64,000 bases of DNA from Trachythela sp. YZ-2020. Taxonomy: Eukaryota; Cnidaria; Anthozoa; Malacalcyonacea; Clavulariidae. Shown here one piece after another: positions 14,801 through 39,600 of this stretch (position 1 is the first letter of the stretch; each line of letters begins with the position of its first letter). Position numbers and translations under genes: made by a program. The DNA is taken from positions 1,274,501 through 1,338,500 of the forward strand of contig JADLSH010000318.1 in NCBI GenBank assembly GCA_016169945.1, given 5' to 3'. The notes under the pieces were generated by a model, which saw nothing but the letters and a program-made list of their open reading frames with translations, was not told the origin of the DNA and made no database searches.

Positions 14801-16300
14801 AAGACCGTTTTTTTGGGCGAGAGGTTGGTAATATATATATAATTTGCGGGGGTGCAAAAACTTTTGGGGGGGTGCAAAAAATTTTTTTGGGAGGTTCGCA
14901 CCCCCCAGAAAATCCGTGTATGACTCTTCTTACATGCGACTGAGGTGAAATTATGGTCTGACAACTGTATATCGCAGGAATCGAACCTCACAGAGGTGCA
15001 AGGCACATACACTAACCACTGTGACACCAACACATAATATAGGTTCTATTTTATTTCAGGTTGGAGACAGATTGATCGTAGTCAATGATGAAAAGAGAAA
15101 AGGCATGGCTAGATTCGTTGGTGAAACGCAGTTTGCCGCCGGGTAAGGCAAGGCTTTATATCACACTTTACTCTATTGACTATGCCTAAAACCAAGCAAT
15201 CCAAACACTAATATTAAATCATGTTTTCTTATCTTTAGAATTTGGGTGGGAGTGGAACTCGACACATCATGTGGTAAAAACGATGGCTCAGTGAACGGCG
15301 TTCGATATTTTGAATGTCAACCTAACCATGGCCTCTTTTCACATCCCTCGAAATTTATTATGTATGTAATTCACTTCATTTACTTGGGCTTTAAGAATAT
15401 CTGTAGAGCTATATCCAGTCTAAATATAGTTTGTTTAGTTTAGGTTTCCTCCTGAAATAACACTGGATCGACAACTAAGGGATGGCCCTTACTGAACCTC
15501 TAGGGAGTAGGGAGAACAGCAGTTTAGAACTGATAGAGCTATCCAGTATAAATATAGTTAGTTTAGGTATCCTCTTGTAGGAACACTGGTCCAATAAGAG
15601 ATGACGATTACTGAACCTCTAGGGAGAACAGTTTAGAACTGACAGAGCTATCTAGATAAAGTTAGTTTATGGGTAAATATTAAGATTTTTTCTCGGCATC
15701 GCGTTCGATAGGATAAATAGTAGAAGGTGTTAGTAGTATTCTGTTACTTCTGTAGTGAGAAGCAGGAACATATCTCAACCTTGGCTGACTCAAGAGCAAT
15801 CAGCGCATCAGACGACGCAATAAACCTGAGTAGAGTGGAAGATGACGGTGGTTCAAACCCAGATCTCAGTGACAAGAGACATACTTTGAGTCCTTTGACT
15901 CGTCAACTGTCTAGTTCTGTGCCGGATCTTAGCAAGAAAACTGATAAAAAGTAAGTGATTTGGTTGGGGATTTGTATTAAAGTTTTGTTTATAAGACTCA
16001 GTATTCCTGCATAACCTGGGGGTCCAGTGTATGTTCCATTGTATGTTCCATCTTTTTCAGGTAGTTCAGACACAAACCACAGCAGGCTGAACTATTTAGT
16101 CATTGACACAAACTCTTACCGTTAAGTGCTCCAGCATTTAATGAAATCTCCACTATCTTTTCAGAGCGGAGTTGCGTCAAAGTGGCATTCCAAGATTTAA
16201 ACGTACAACTGTAAAGAAAAATAGTAAAGACAACACAACAGAGAAAAATACTGCAAAGAAAAACACTACTGATCCTAAGCGAAGTGCAAAATCGACTTGA
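5852..16300 (+). CDS. CLIP4: CLIP3/CLIP4-type ankyrin and CAP-Gly microtubule-binding protein
   Basis: Members of this family bind microtubules and membranes. Exons: 5852-5863, 6733-6783, 6990-7054, 8707-8794, 9726-9810, 10242-10297, 10871-10985, 11190-11278, 11394-11463, 11903-12012, 12767-12838, 13403-13538, 13809-14004, 15060-15142, 15239-15361, 15756-15950, 16165-16300. The first exon encodes only MPEK. The N-terminal SFFDPN and [18 protein letters not shown] blocks, three ankyrin-like repeats ([19 protein letters not shown] and following) and two CAP-Gly domains ([26 protein letters not shown]) occur in the order of human CLIP3/4. With two CAP-Gly domains it resembles CLIP3 more than three-domain CLIP4. 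Phases agree at every junction except 14004/15060, where the frame is broken by the sequence as given. The C-terminus is Lys-rich. Confidence 0.9.
6853..6949. mobile_element. Short palindromic MITE family P copy in CLIP intron 2
   Basis: This is a deleted copy: both inverted ends with the GATGGTCAAC / GTTGACCACCATC core are present, but almost the whole interior is missing. It ends with the family's AAACCCACC terminus and lies about 40 bases before the next 3' splice site. Confidence 0.7.
8060..8316. mobile_element. MITE with internal 10-11 bp repeats and 6 bp target duplication
   Basis: Terminal inverted repeats AGGCCTGCTCTGGGAC (8060-8075) and GTCCCAGAGCAGGCCT (8301-8316) are perfect. TCAAGA flanks both sides (8054-8059 and 8317-8322). 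The interior is built almost entirely from variants of a unit reading TCGCCTTAAA. It lies in the long intron before exon 4 of the CLIP-type gene. The superfamily is unclear. Confidence 0.85.
8894..9130. mobile_element. Foldback repeat with GCCTAGCCGGGA motifs
   Basis: TGTTTACATGATCCCG near the left end is matched by its near reverse complement at about 9101-9116. The interior repeats the motif CCCGGCTAGGCGGGA several times in both orientations. The borders are approximate. It is GC-rich compared with the surrounding intron. Confidence 0.6.
9182..9311. mobile_element. Short foldback element with 40 bp arms
   Basis: Arms of about 40 bases (9182-9221 and 9272-9311) are near-perfect reverse complements starting CCACTCGTCGC. 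The spacer is only 50 bases, so transcripts would form a strong hairpin. No target duplication was recognised. Confidence 0.75.
9325..9510. mobile_element. MITE related to the copy at 18478-18645
   Basis: The inverted ends read roughly TCGGATCCGATTCTC and GAGAATCGGTCCGA, with GTGTGAACAGACCTT as the right end. A second copy lies at 18478-18645 in RABGAP1 and carries the same ends. Both interiors contain the tract around GGCTATTGGCTCA. Confidence 0.65.
9839..10158. mobile_element. hAT-type MITE, second copy
   Basis: It is closely similar along its full length to the element at 21156-21484, whose borders are fixed by a target duplication. It starts CAGAGGTGGAGAAAGT. The right terminus has diverged, and no 8-base duplication is visible. 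It begins 28 bases after exon 5 of the CLIP-type gene ends. Confidence 0.75.
11480..11850. repeat. Tandem SINE-tail units in a CLIP intron
   Basis: About three tandem copies of a unit of roughly 125 bases lie here, recognisable by AACACTGGATCAATAAGG, a stretch around CTCTAGGGAGAACA, and GATAGAGCTATCCAGTAT. The same unit occurs singly or in tandem near 14025-14150, 15425-15665, 17865-17960, 21843-21895, 25255-25345, 50740-51220, 60530-60680 and 61095-61140. It is often joined to a tRNA-like SINE head. Confidence 0.7.
12022..12680. mobile_element. 659 bp near-palindromic element flanked by TTAA
   Basis: TTAA stands at both ends (12022-12025 and 12677-12680). The outer arms read TTAAGGAGGCTCCCTAC inward and its reverse complement. 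The two arms, each about 310 bases, are nearly identical when inverted (roughly 12026-12337 and 12366-12676). The TTAA target is typical of piggyBac-type insertion, but no transposase is present. The element begins ten bases after the 5' splice site at 12012/12013, so the pre-mRNA would carry a very long hairpin beside that site. Confidence 0.88.
12887..13167. mobile_element. hAT-like MITE in the CLIP-type gene
   Basis: The ends CAGGGTTCGTACG (12887-12899) and a matching TGTACGAACCCTG (13155-13167) form terminal inverted repeats. The interior repeats CCTGGAAA motifs. The 5'-CAGGG ends suggest the hAT superfamily. I did not find a matching 8-base duplication, perhaps because the right side abuts a family P copy. 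Confidence 0.65.
14702..14922. mobile_element. hAT-type MITE, 7 of 8 target duplication
   Basis: It starts CAGAGACGGATTTTC and ends GAAAATCCGTGTATG. The flanks are GCTCTTCT (14694-14701) and ACTCTTCT (14923-14930), which agree at seven of eight positions. The interior contains G-runs and repeated GGTGCAAAAA. Confidence 0.75.
14925..15035 (-). mobile_element. tRNA-derived SINE head (family S)
   Basis: On the minus strand this reads TGTCACAGTGGTTAG, resembling a tRNA A box, followed by GGTTCGATTCCTG, an excellent B box. Related copies lie at about 18304-18440, 22410-22500, 25350-25470, 28436-28565 and 51225-51385. The tRNA-like part is linked to a body containing the stretch around TTTGGTAGAGTCAAACTGG and then to the 125-base tail units. 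It is a retroposon, not a functional tRNA gene. Confidence 0.75.
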
Positions 16301-17264
16301 TATCGATAGTGTTATACATCGATACAGTACTTAGTTAGGATACGTGCTGTTACATCGATCATATATGCATCGATACAGTAGTTTGCTAGGATAAGTGCTC
16401 AACCCAGGTAATATACTTTCTCAGGTTGCCGCCATGCACCGCTACGCGCGATCAGAGAGAGACTTGGAGTCTACTTAGTTAACTGCATGAGTGTTCATAC
16501 GGACCTGTTGTTCATCAACTGCAATAAATCAAGAATACTCTATAACCGTTCTCTCAATCTACTTGTACGTATCTATATTAGATATCATTAATTTTCTATT
16601 TACACCATCTTTTACGATTATAGTTCTTAATTTAATATTGTTACCGTTCATACTCGATCTAGAATGATGCTAAATCATAGTTAATTGAATATAAGGTTTC
16701 GAAACATAAGAAGTAAAACACAAGTTTAGGTTTACGCAAAATATGCTCCTTTGTCACGTGTGTATTGTATTCTCGTCAAATATACCAATAGTAATATTTC
16801 CAACTGTTCTGATGCCCTGCGGAAGAGGCTGCAATTGTTCATGTCACTGATGGACAATTAAACGAAATTATTGCTACTGGTTGGTTGGGCCAAAGTACAT
16901 ATGCCCATGACGAGGAAGGACCAGAATTTTCTGAAAAATATTGGACTGAAACATAAATGATATGGAGTTAAATTTTACTTCCATGGAGTTTCCAAACCTT
17001 GTATTCTATTAACTATTGCTAAGTCAGCAATATTCATTATTCATCAATTAATTACACCGATATCACCCCCTAGACTCTATTACTTTAGTTAATTACTGGC
17101 TCAAATGAAATCTTCTATAACGAAAAGGTTGAAAGGATAACCCAACCGTGTTGTTAACATTGCCACATGGACATCATGGCAATGATAGTGTTTCCTACAA
17201 TCACCCCATCCTAGCAGACCTCATCTCCTACAATGACCTTATATATCAACATCACTTATATACG
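16301..17264. other. Convergent intergenic gap, CLIP-type gene / RABGAP1
   Basis: Both flanking genes end here. I recognise no repeat except short AT-rich runs. One stretch on the plus strand (about 16822-16956) is open for 44 codons ending in TAA and has coding-like composition, with residues such as TDGQLNEIIATGWLGQ. It has no start codon or clear splice acceptor and I do not recognise it. Confidence 0.4.
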
Positions 17265-30770
<13,506 letters not shown>

Positions 30771-32683
30771 GGTTAACAACTAGGCCATTGTCATTGTTAA
30801 AGTATCTATATAAGAAGCAGTTTTCTTTACTGATATGAAAAGGAAATTTGTCAATAATATTATAGTTTGGAGTATTTGTTTTGCATCAAGTGATAGACCT
30901 TATCAAATGCTAATGCATATTCATTTCCTCTTGCCATCCAATCCACACTTTCAGATAACTCTAATGCGTAGTTACCACTGTTCTGATAATGTAAGCATAG
31001 AATGGAACAAAAGTAACAGAGCATTGAAATTATAAATGTGAGTGAATTGGGTGGCAACAGGCATAAACATGTGTTAGCTCTTTCTGTTAAGTCTCTTCCC
31101 TACCATATGACAAGTAATATGTATTGCACTTAACTTCCCCCCCCTGCCACACCTCCCCAACAGAGGAAATGGTACGTTGATTCCCACCCCCTTTTGGACC
31201 TCCTAGTGCATTTTACTATTATCAGAAGTAGATTTCCACCCCTTCCCATCCAGATGGCACAAATTCCCTCCATAGGGCAATTTCACAGACTCCTGCATTA
31301 ATAATGTACTTGTGTGCTCATGTGTTGTAACTGACCCTAACTCTAACCTGGTCGGCAGGATGTTGGGGCCCACTAAACTGCATGCACTCTTGCCAAACAT
31401 TCATAGGTTATTGAAACTTTCAAACCCAACCCTCTTCCCCCTGGATTTACTTAGTTACTTTTATGTATTAAGCATAGAAATTCTTGGCTAAAATTATATA
31501 GTCCTTTACTATATAATCTTTTTATACCAAGTTTTATTCATTTCATATTACATTGCCAGACAGTAAAGTTTTATTTTTGCGCGGGGAATATTTTTGTGTT
31601 CCGTGGCAGCTGCGCGGAAATTAAGCCAAAACACTTAAGAATGGAGCATAAATACATGGATTTTTTAGCATTTTCTTGAAAATGCGCGGTCAGGAATTCA
31701 GCATTGCACATACAGTAAATTTTAATATATTCTTTTCAAATAAAAGGAAAATAAAACAACGTGCTATTTATTGACTCAAAACTAAACAACAAATTGACTT
31801 CCCTTTGCTATAAAGTATCTTAAGCCATCTTTAAGGCAAAACTTTAAAACAATATTTGAACTATATTGTTTCAAATATTGTTATCGTATATGACCATCTA
31901 AAAACACTGCTTGCAAGCTTCAACTTCACTATTTTCATACTTACTCGTATTATAAGAAAGTCAAGCCCAAATTCATATATTATGAGGCACAATACTCTTC
32001 CTTTCTTCTTTAGGAAACCCCTTTTGCTTTTCTTTTAAACATTAAAAGCAAAAATAAAGAGAAATTTCAAAAAGAAATAAGACTTCCAGCTAAATCGACC
32101 AAAAATAAGTAAATAACAAGCTGCTTTAAACCCGAGCCAATATAACCTGCAGCGGTGTATCCCTGCAGAGTTGATATTATCTAGCGCATAGCAAGAATGG
32201 AAATTTTAAAATCAAGCACTTTTAGTAAGTTTTGGCAATATTTTTGGTTTTTGAACACTTTTGACTGTAAAATCGGCCTTCTTATGAGACTGCATTGAGA
32301 TATTATTTGTTTTAAAGCTTTCTTCTTGCTTTAGGGTTGTGTAAATGTCAAATTTGGAGCGGCAGAGCAAAGGTTATCAGAGGGGTACCCCCACACCTTA
32401 ATATTAAAAGACTCAGAGGCTTTGCGAGTGTGAGGCAAACCAGGTTATTAAATGATAATCAAAACGAAGGTTTGTCAAGATTATTTATGTTCTCCGAGGG
32501 GGTGGGGTTGACAAAGGCAGTCAGTTGCATCTAACAATGCACAGTCGCAGATAAAAACATTGTCTATGGAAGTCTATGCTCACGTGAAAAGTTTGTCAAG
32601 AGCATTCGACAGGTTTTAATCTGATCAGCCAGTCATGTTTAACTAGCATCACCCTGACTGGCAGATTTTAATGAAGCTGTCAA
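30771..32683. promoter_or_regulatory. Divergent gap, RABGAP1 / MRPS2
   Basis: The two genes start on opposite strands on either side, so their promoters must be here. The half nearest MRPS2 is unusually AT-rich. At 32197 an ATG is followed after 28 bases by a strong donor-like GTAAGT, but its phase does not join the MRPS2 exon through any acceptor I can find. No repeat family of the window was recognised in most of this gap. Confidence 0.4.
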
Positions 32684-33474
32684 ATGCTTGCTGCAAACAT
32701 TGAAGTTCCACATGAGAATAGACAATGTTTAATTTCACCTTCAATACTTTTTGATACAGTGCATCAAAATGATCCATTACAAGACCCTGATTTCTTCCAA
32801 GTCTCAAAGCTGTTTACCATTCGAGATCTGCTAAACGCTAATGTTCATCTTGGCCATCACGAGGGATGTTGGAATCCCTTTATGAAACCTTACCTGTATG
32901 GGTCGAGAGAGAGATTTCATATTATAGATCTTGATAAAACTTCTGCACATCTTAAGGTAGAGTAAATTAGTCTTTTTCAGGTAGTTCAAACACAAACCAC
33001 AGCAGAATTATAATACTTATCAGTCTATGTATGTTCTTTTTCTAGCTTGCACTTAATATCATGTCACATATCGCCTACCGTAGTGGAGTAATCCTTTTTG
33101 TCAGCACTCATCCGCAGTTTGAAGAATTGGTACAACAAACAGCTTGTGACGCTGGTGAATACTTCATAACGAGACAATGGAACATTGGGACATTCACAAA
33201 CTCTAACATATTACTTGACACCACCCGCTTACCAGATCTGGTCGTATTCATGAACATAACCATGTTTGGCCGTGGTGCCCCACCCGTCAAGGAGGCGGCA
33301 CAATGTAACATCCCTAGTGTTGGTATCGTCGATAGCGATTGTGATCCGAGGTTGATTACGTATCCAATTCCAGGAAATGATGATACTCCCTCGGCCATGG
33401 AACTTTATTGTAAACTGTTTAAGGAAGCGATTCTTAAGGCTAAAGAGTGCAGAGGGAGTTTAAATAAAACCTGA
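32684..33474 (+). CDS. MRPS2: Mitochondrial small ribosomal subunit protein uS2m
   Basis: This is a structural protein of the mitochondrial small ribosomal subunit. Exons are 32684-32956 and 33046-33474, joined in phase 0, giving about 233 residues. Conserved uS2 blocks are DLLNANVHLGHHEGCWNPFM with the GSRERFHIIDLDKT stretch in exon 1, and RLPDLVVFMN, NIPSVGIVDSDCDP and LITYPIPGNDDTPSA in exon 2. They match vertebrate MRPS2 throughout. The ATG at 32684 is the first in frame after a TGA 12 bases upstream. The N-terminus has few basic residues for a targeting peptide, so an unseen first exon is possible. The intron carries a copy of the dispersed CAGGTAGTTC repeat. Confidence 0.93.
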
Positions 33475-33661
33475 ATTACTGTATATGAAATGACCTTTAG
33501 TCTTTACTTCATTCTTGATGGAATAATAATCATGTGCATAATTTTGAAAGCAGAACAAACTTTAGTTCCATATTACTTACTTTAAATAGTTAAACAATAC
33601 GGTAAACACTACTACCAATATATATATTTCTGCATTCCTATTTTAATCACATTTCAAAATT

Positions 33662-36600
33662 TTAGCAAACATTTTCAGAACTATTTATAGAAAATACGTC
33701 ATCAAAGTGCCCGCTATCGCGCTGTAAGGATTCCTCCCATTGGTTAACCAAGGCAGGGCTCATAACGGCCAAAGAAGTGTCAAGGTTAGGCGCATTTAAA
33801 GGGGGTAAAGGGTAAAATTCGTTCACTTTAGATTGCCTGGTTTTGGCACATTTCATGTTCGCTTCAATCTCCATAAATTGTTTGTTAGCTTCGTCCAGTA
33901 ATCTAGCGTTGATTTCTGCTTTGGCTTTTGCCATCTAAAAAGATCAATATGAGAATATTATATTGGTGGGTTTTACGAGGATGAGAGTTGATGAGAGTTG
34001 GCAAGTATCATGAGAGTCGCGACAGAAATAGTTTAGCATTCGAAACGGAACCCTGAGAATAATAATTCTAAAATTTTGGTAAACAAAGTGTTTAAATTTC
34101 TTTCTTAGCTTTTCTTGTTATAGACACAGTTCTAACGTGTTATTTTGTTAAGCTAATTCTTATAGAAAGTGCAAAACACAAGTCTGACTATAGTTGTTTA
34201 AAATTCTTATGCAACTCTTCATGACCGGTCAAACGAGCAAAACTCTCATCAACTCTCCTCAAAATTTGAACCAGCTCAAAGTTGATGAGAGTTGATCAAA
34301 GGTCAAACGCGACCGAGAGTTGCAACTCTCATTAACTCATCAATTCTCATCATCGTTTGACCGGGGCTTTACAGGGCAACGTATGGTGGTCATTACTATG
34401 TTATTCTACTAATATGCAGTGGGTTTGTCTAGAATTGACGCAGCCTTTTCCCCTTCTTTTCGTCTTAAGTGTTAATATGGAGGCGATTTTTTGCAGAAAT
34501 GGGTGAGTATTTTTGCTGCCCGGTAGTTTTTATGAAGCGTATAGTGATTTTTTATGCCTTTAATATTAAAAAGTCACCATCTGTCTTGCTAACCCATTAA
34601 GCTGCCACGTGTCCTAATACGTCCTGCTATGTCATTTACTCTGTCTAACACCAGACAATTTTACTAGCCAAGGTGAAATAATTTAGCCTTAACTGGTTAA
34701 TTAGAACTTACCTCAGCTTTACTCATCAACCTGCGATGTTCCATATATCTCTGAACTAACACCTGTTTCTCCAAATTATTCTCCCGTTCAAATCGCACTG
34801 TCTCCGACATCTTTTTCGCTTGTTCTTTCTTCGCCTCTGCGCGGTCATGATTTCGTAATGCCTGCGACACTGAGTTCTGTTGGCAGGCAAACTCGCGCGT
34901 GAATGCTACATGAGATTGCCGTATGCGATCTTCAACCATCGCCGCTTGTCGTCGTTCCGAAATTTTCCGACGCTCTTCGTTTTGTTTCGCTTCGTTCTCA
35001 TGCAACGAGTCGGCAATTTTCACGCCATCTCGTATACGTTCTCTTAGGACATTCTCCTGGTAATCTTGTTTCATACTCTACATAGAAATTAAAGAAAGCA
35101 ATATTCGCTCTTAGTTGTTTTGTTCTGTGGAAAGCACAACGTCTATTTATTTAGCAAAGCAACCAGTGCATATAATATAGATGGGTTTTACTCGAGGTTT
35201 CACTATTAAGCACTAGAGGACTTAAGCATGTAGGACGGCAACGCGACGACGACGGTCAAAACGAACTCCTTCAAATAAATGATAGTAAAGAAAACTTGTC
35301 GTGTATTATCAATCGTATGAATTTAATACAGTTTAAGAAGTTGAAGATATGGGCTTTATGGTTGAGAAGAGTTCTACTGAACCAATTTGAAGTAGCACTT
35401 GTTTCGGCTTGAATTGCAGGCGTTGTATACAAAGCTTGAAAATCTGTGATTTGCCGTTGTAAACAGAGCGAAGACCACGTCTAAAACTCCACGTCTAAAA
35501 CTCCTTCATTTCTTTTCATCGACTCATTGTATTAATAGCCGTCGTCGTCGCGTTGCCGTCCTACATGCTTAAGTTCTCTACTATCATGCAGCAGATGGTG
35601 GTCAACCTGCACTTATCAGAATGAGAAAATGATATAATTACATGTAGTAGTCTTGTATTTGGAGGCAAATAAATAGAATTGAGAGATGTATTTTAATTTT
35701 CTTGCTCCTATAAGTGCATGTCAATATTTCTGAAGTTGACCACCATCTGCTGTCCTGTAACGTTTACTGAAACCCACCAAATTCATTTGTTCCTACCTGC
35801 AGTCTCTCAATTCCTAACTCACGTCTTTCCTTCATCCCAGAAACACGTTCATTCAAGTCAGCTTGTTTCTGAGCTCGTGCCCGGTCCCCGTAAGCTTGAT
35901 GCACGGCCCGGAGACACGCCAATCCCATAGTACCATGCGTGCGTAAGAATAACTTCTGATCATTGGTCAGTTTCATTCCTCCACCTGTCTTCTTTCGTTT
36001 TTCCGGCCGTTTCCAACGAAATTGCCGAAGCGATCTTCGTACGTCTTCGCCCATTTCTTTTTTCGACAGTAACATTTCAGCGACCGGTTCGTTCTTCTGT
36101 TTCGGTGGTTCTTCGCCTTGTAGTCGGAAACCTGTCGTCTCATCTTCGTCACTCTCCGTGATAACTTCCTTTTTCGCTTTTGGTTCTACAACGTCTCCGA
36201 GGAATACACGAACTGTCCGATACTTTCCGACCATTTCCGGCTTTAAACGACGCTTATGAACCGCATCATCCTTCTCGTTCTCTTCTCTTTTTCTCTGCTC
36301 GGCCAGAATCATGTCTTCTTCGTTTACATTCACGCTTGTTTTACTTTTCGACTCTTTGGCTGATTTTGATTTCTTATCTAGTAAAACAAGTAACGTAAAG
36401 TACGTAAAGTAAATAGCTTCAATAGTTTCCAGACGAAGGGCCTCAGGGCATTTTTAACTAATGTACTGGAGGGGCCAAAGCCCCCCCAGCCCCCATGTTG
36501 GCCCCCAGTAAGCTATTTTGGCCACCCCAGTGACGGTCCCTTTTGTCCAAAATATAAGCAAAAAAGGGGGGGAAACTGAGTTTAGAGGAAAGTTATGGTA

Positions 36601-39600
36601 TTCTCACAACAAAACCTGCTCCGTTTAGATGGGATATATCAAAAATTGTCTCTGAAAATGCAGGAAATCAAGCCACAGAGACTCAAGAATACAAAAATCC
36701 TCTAGACCCCCCTTCAGCTTCCCGCACCTGTAATACACCACCTACCTGTTACGTCCCCTACCTGATTATGCCCCCCCCCACTAACTATTTCTTAAAAAAT
36801 GCCCTGCTTCATCATTTGTCAGCTATCAGTTACGTTATTTTGTCAGTCAAAAATACTGGCAAATGTTAGTTAACACTTTTCAGGTTATATTTTTCAGGTA
36901 GTTTGATCCTACAAACCCTTAAGTATTTTTAAATAAATCCGGCCATTTTCAATGCGTCACAACGACGTTGTAGTAAAAACTTGCCTCTGCCCCTCCCCCA
37001 AGGGCTTGTCCTTCGGCCACTGCTACAGAAATAAGTGGCAAACACTTCAATCGAAGTACAGTATCATGCATTAAAGTACACATCATTTCGCCTTCTTCAT
37101 GAGTTAAAATATTTCTGGCTACAGCCAGGTCAGCACCGGAGCAGAATGTGTTCTCTACACCTCGCAATATCACTGCCTTGCCCTCAGACCAATGTTGTAA
37201 TTCGTCTACAGTTTCTGCTAATTTTACCATCATTTTCCCGCTTAATGCGTTCCTGTTTTTGGGATTAGATAAGCTTATTAAAGCTATGTTATGTCCTTGA
37301 TAATCCAGCTTCTCAAGTAACACATCTCCCCCTCCTAAATTCTTGAATTTTTCGCGAAGAATTTTTCGCTTATTTTTCCCAGCTACTGCGAGACTTCGGG
37401 TCACTGTTTTACCAAAAGAGAGTACCCTATTAGTCGCTCTTTGCAAAAACATACTTTAAATTGTACAATTTGGCTCCGTTTAGATGGGATATATCAAAAA
37501 TTGTCTCTGAAAATGCAGGAAATCAAGCCACAGACTCTCAAGAATACAAAAATTTTCGGGGGGAGAACCCCCAGATCCCCCTTCCGCTTCCCACACCTGT
37601 AATACACCACCTACCTGTTACGTCCCCTTTCGATTATGGCCCCCCCACTAACAATTTATTAAAAAATGCCCTGAAGGGCCTTCGCTCGAAACGTCGAAGT
37701 TCTTATTGTATTTTTCAGGTAGATTGATCCAACTTAACCACAGTATGTATCTTCAATAGTTTAAGTCCTGACCAAAATAAGAAACATATTGTTTCCTAGC
37801 CATGTTTCCCGAGGGTGGACAAACCAGGAAGCATTTTTCCATAGCCATGTTTCCCAATGGCTTGCAAACTAAAAAACAATGTTTCCGCAGCAGGAATCAC
37901 TCTTGAAAAATCTAACATTATTCTGAATTTCTTGTAAAATGTTTGCTCCCTGAAAAACAAATCTTATCTCCACAACAAATCAACAATGTTCTCTAGTTTG
38001 TCAAGGAATTTAGTTTGCTAGTATATAATTTTCGGCCAGCGTGATAAAATAATGTTTTACCTACCCAGTCCAAGGCCACTATCAACTGTGACTTCACAGG
38101 TTGCGCTCTCAATCGTTCCAATCGCTGAAGACTCAAGTTTGAGCAAATCAATAGTCATACGTCGTGTGACTTTCTTCTGCTGTCCATCATTGCCTGGGAC
38201 TTCGTACGAGGTCCTCTGTCCAATGGAACCTTGGTAGCTTCGTTCACGCGTAGACGTAGTCTTTGTGAGAGAACGAGAGCTATGATATAGGTTCACAGTA
38301 CTACAGCTAATATCACGTGACCTAAGATCACGTGCGTCTAGAGAACCTTTACTCCGTTCTAGAGTATCTGTAGAAGTCTTACTCTGTTCTACGGTGCTTG
38401 AAGACCCCCCTTCGGTCCCCAGAGGTACGCGTATACTACTCTCTCTAGTCTTCCTTGATGAACCATTATCGTATTGGTTCAACCCCCCGGAACCGCCTGC
38501 AGATTCTCCGTGTGCTTGACTGTCATAAGCATCGTAAAAGGGGGGGATGAACGGTGAAGTTGGCGGTGGTAAGACGTCTTCTAGAGATTTCGTAATGCCT
38601 TTGTAGAAACGGTAGAATCTCTGGATCGATGTTGCAGCCCTTTGAAAAGAAGATATTTGAAATTAAAGAAGAAATGTTTAACGTTCACCTTCATGTGAAC
38701 GTCTGAGGGGAAGGAGGAGAGAGTTTCAGATGTCAACGACGTGCCTTCAAAACAAAGAAATTCTTCTTGCAAGACAAAAAGTATGCATAATTTGTGATCC
38801 CAGTGGTAACCTCAACAGCGTTGTCATTCTCAACACGACACGACACGACACATAGAATTTGTAAGGTTATTTGGAAAAGCTTCAAACATTTCTTACGCTC
38901 ATTCTTGAGCTGAAATTGAGACCGCGTCGTCGAGTTTTCGCGTCGTAATAATAACCTCAATTTATGTCGTAGATCGTAAACTTCCGATATTATGTTTACA
39001 CCAAGAGAGATCATGCTCACACAAATGATGCGTTTTGACGGATGATGTGTCCCTAGTACAGTAAAAACCCGCGTATAAGACTATTAGACTACTTAGAATT
39101 TAAGAACCTGTTAGGCTAAGATTGTGCATTTAGTGATTTAGACCCCTTTCACATAAGAACCTATTTTAGCCTAGAATTTGAAACAGGTTCTTATTTTGCG
39201 AAAATCGGTCAAACATTGAATTCACAAATTAATAAAATAAGCTCTACCAGTTTAAAATAAAATGAAGTCAAACCATTGCAATGGACAAAACTTGATATAC
39301 AAGTGCGTAAAGGGTGTGAATATGTTTAGACTGAAGACATTTTATAGAAAGTATTATGTATATCATACAAATAAAACGGCCATGCCCATCAATAGCAAAC
39401 ATTTTTTTCTTTGAAAAATAAGAACCTGTTTAAGAACTTAAATAGCCTAGTACCATTTAAATAAGAATCTGTTTAGGCTAACTTGGAAAAACTTAGGTTC
39501 TTATACGCGGGTCCTTACTGTATAAATCGGGGGCAATATTCCCCTTCACTGACTTACCAAACTCTCGTGGCCATCAGGTATTTATATCTCTTTCGAATGG

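Larger units (their letters stand above)
14005..15059 (+). other. CLIP intron with a frame problem, repeat-filled
   Basis: The upstream exon ends with two bases of a codon and the downstream CAP-Gly exon needs phase 0, so they do not join in frame as written. Either a small exon lies here or one G is missing near 14004. The interval holds a SINE-tail unit, a GGACAATGTCCG-rich repeat (about 14190-14690), a hAT-type MITE and a SINE head. No convincing extra exon was recognised. Confidence 0.5.

Noticed and set aside
32197..32224. Candidate first exon of MRPS2 (ATG followed by GTAAGT)
   Set aside because: Its phase 1 end does not join the MRPS2 frame through any acceptor between it and 32684.
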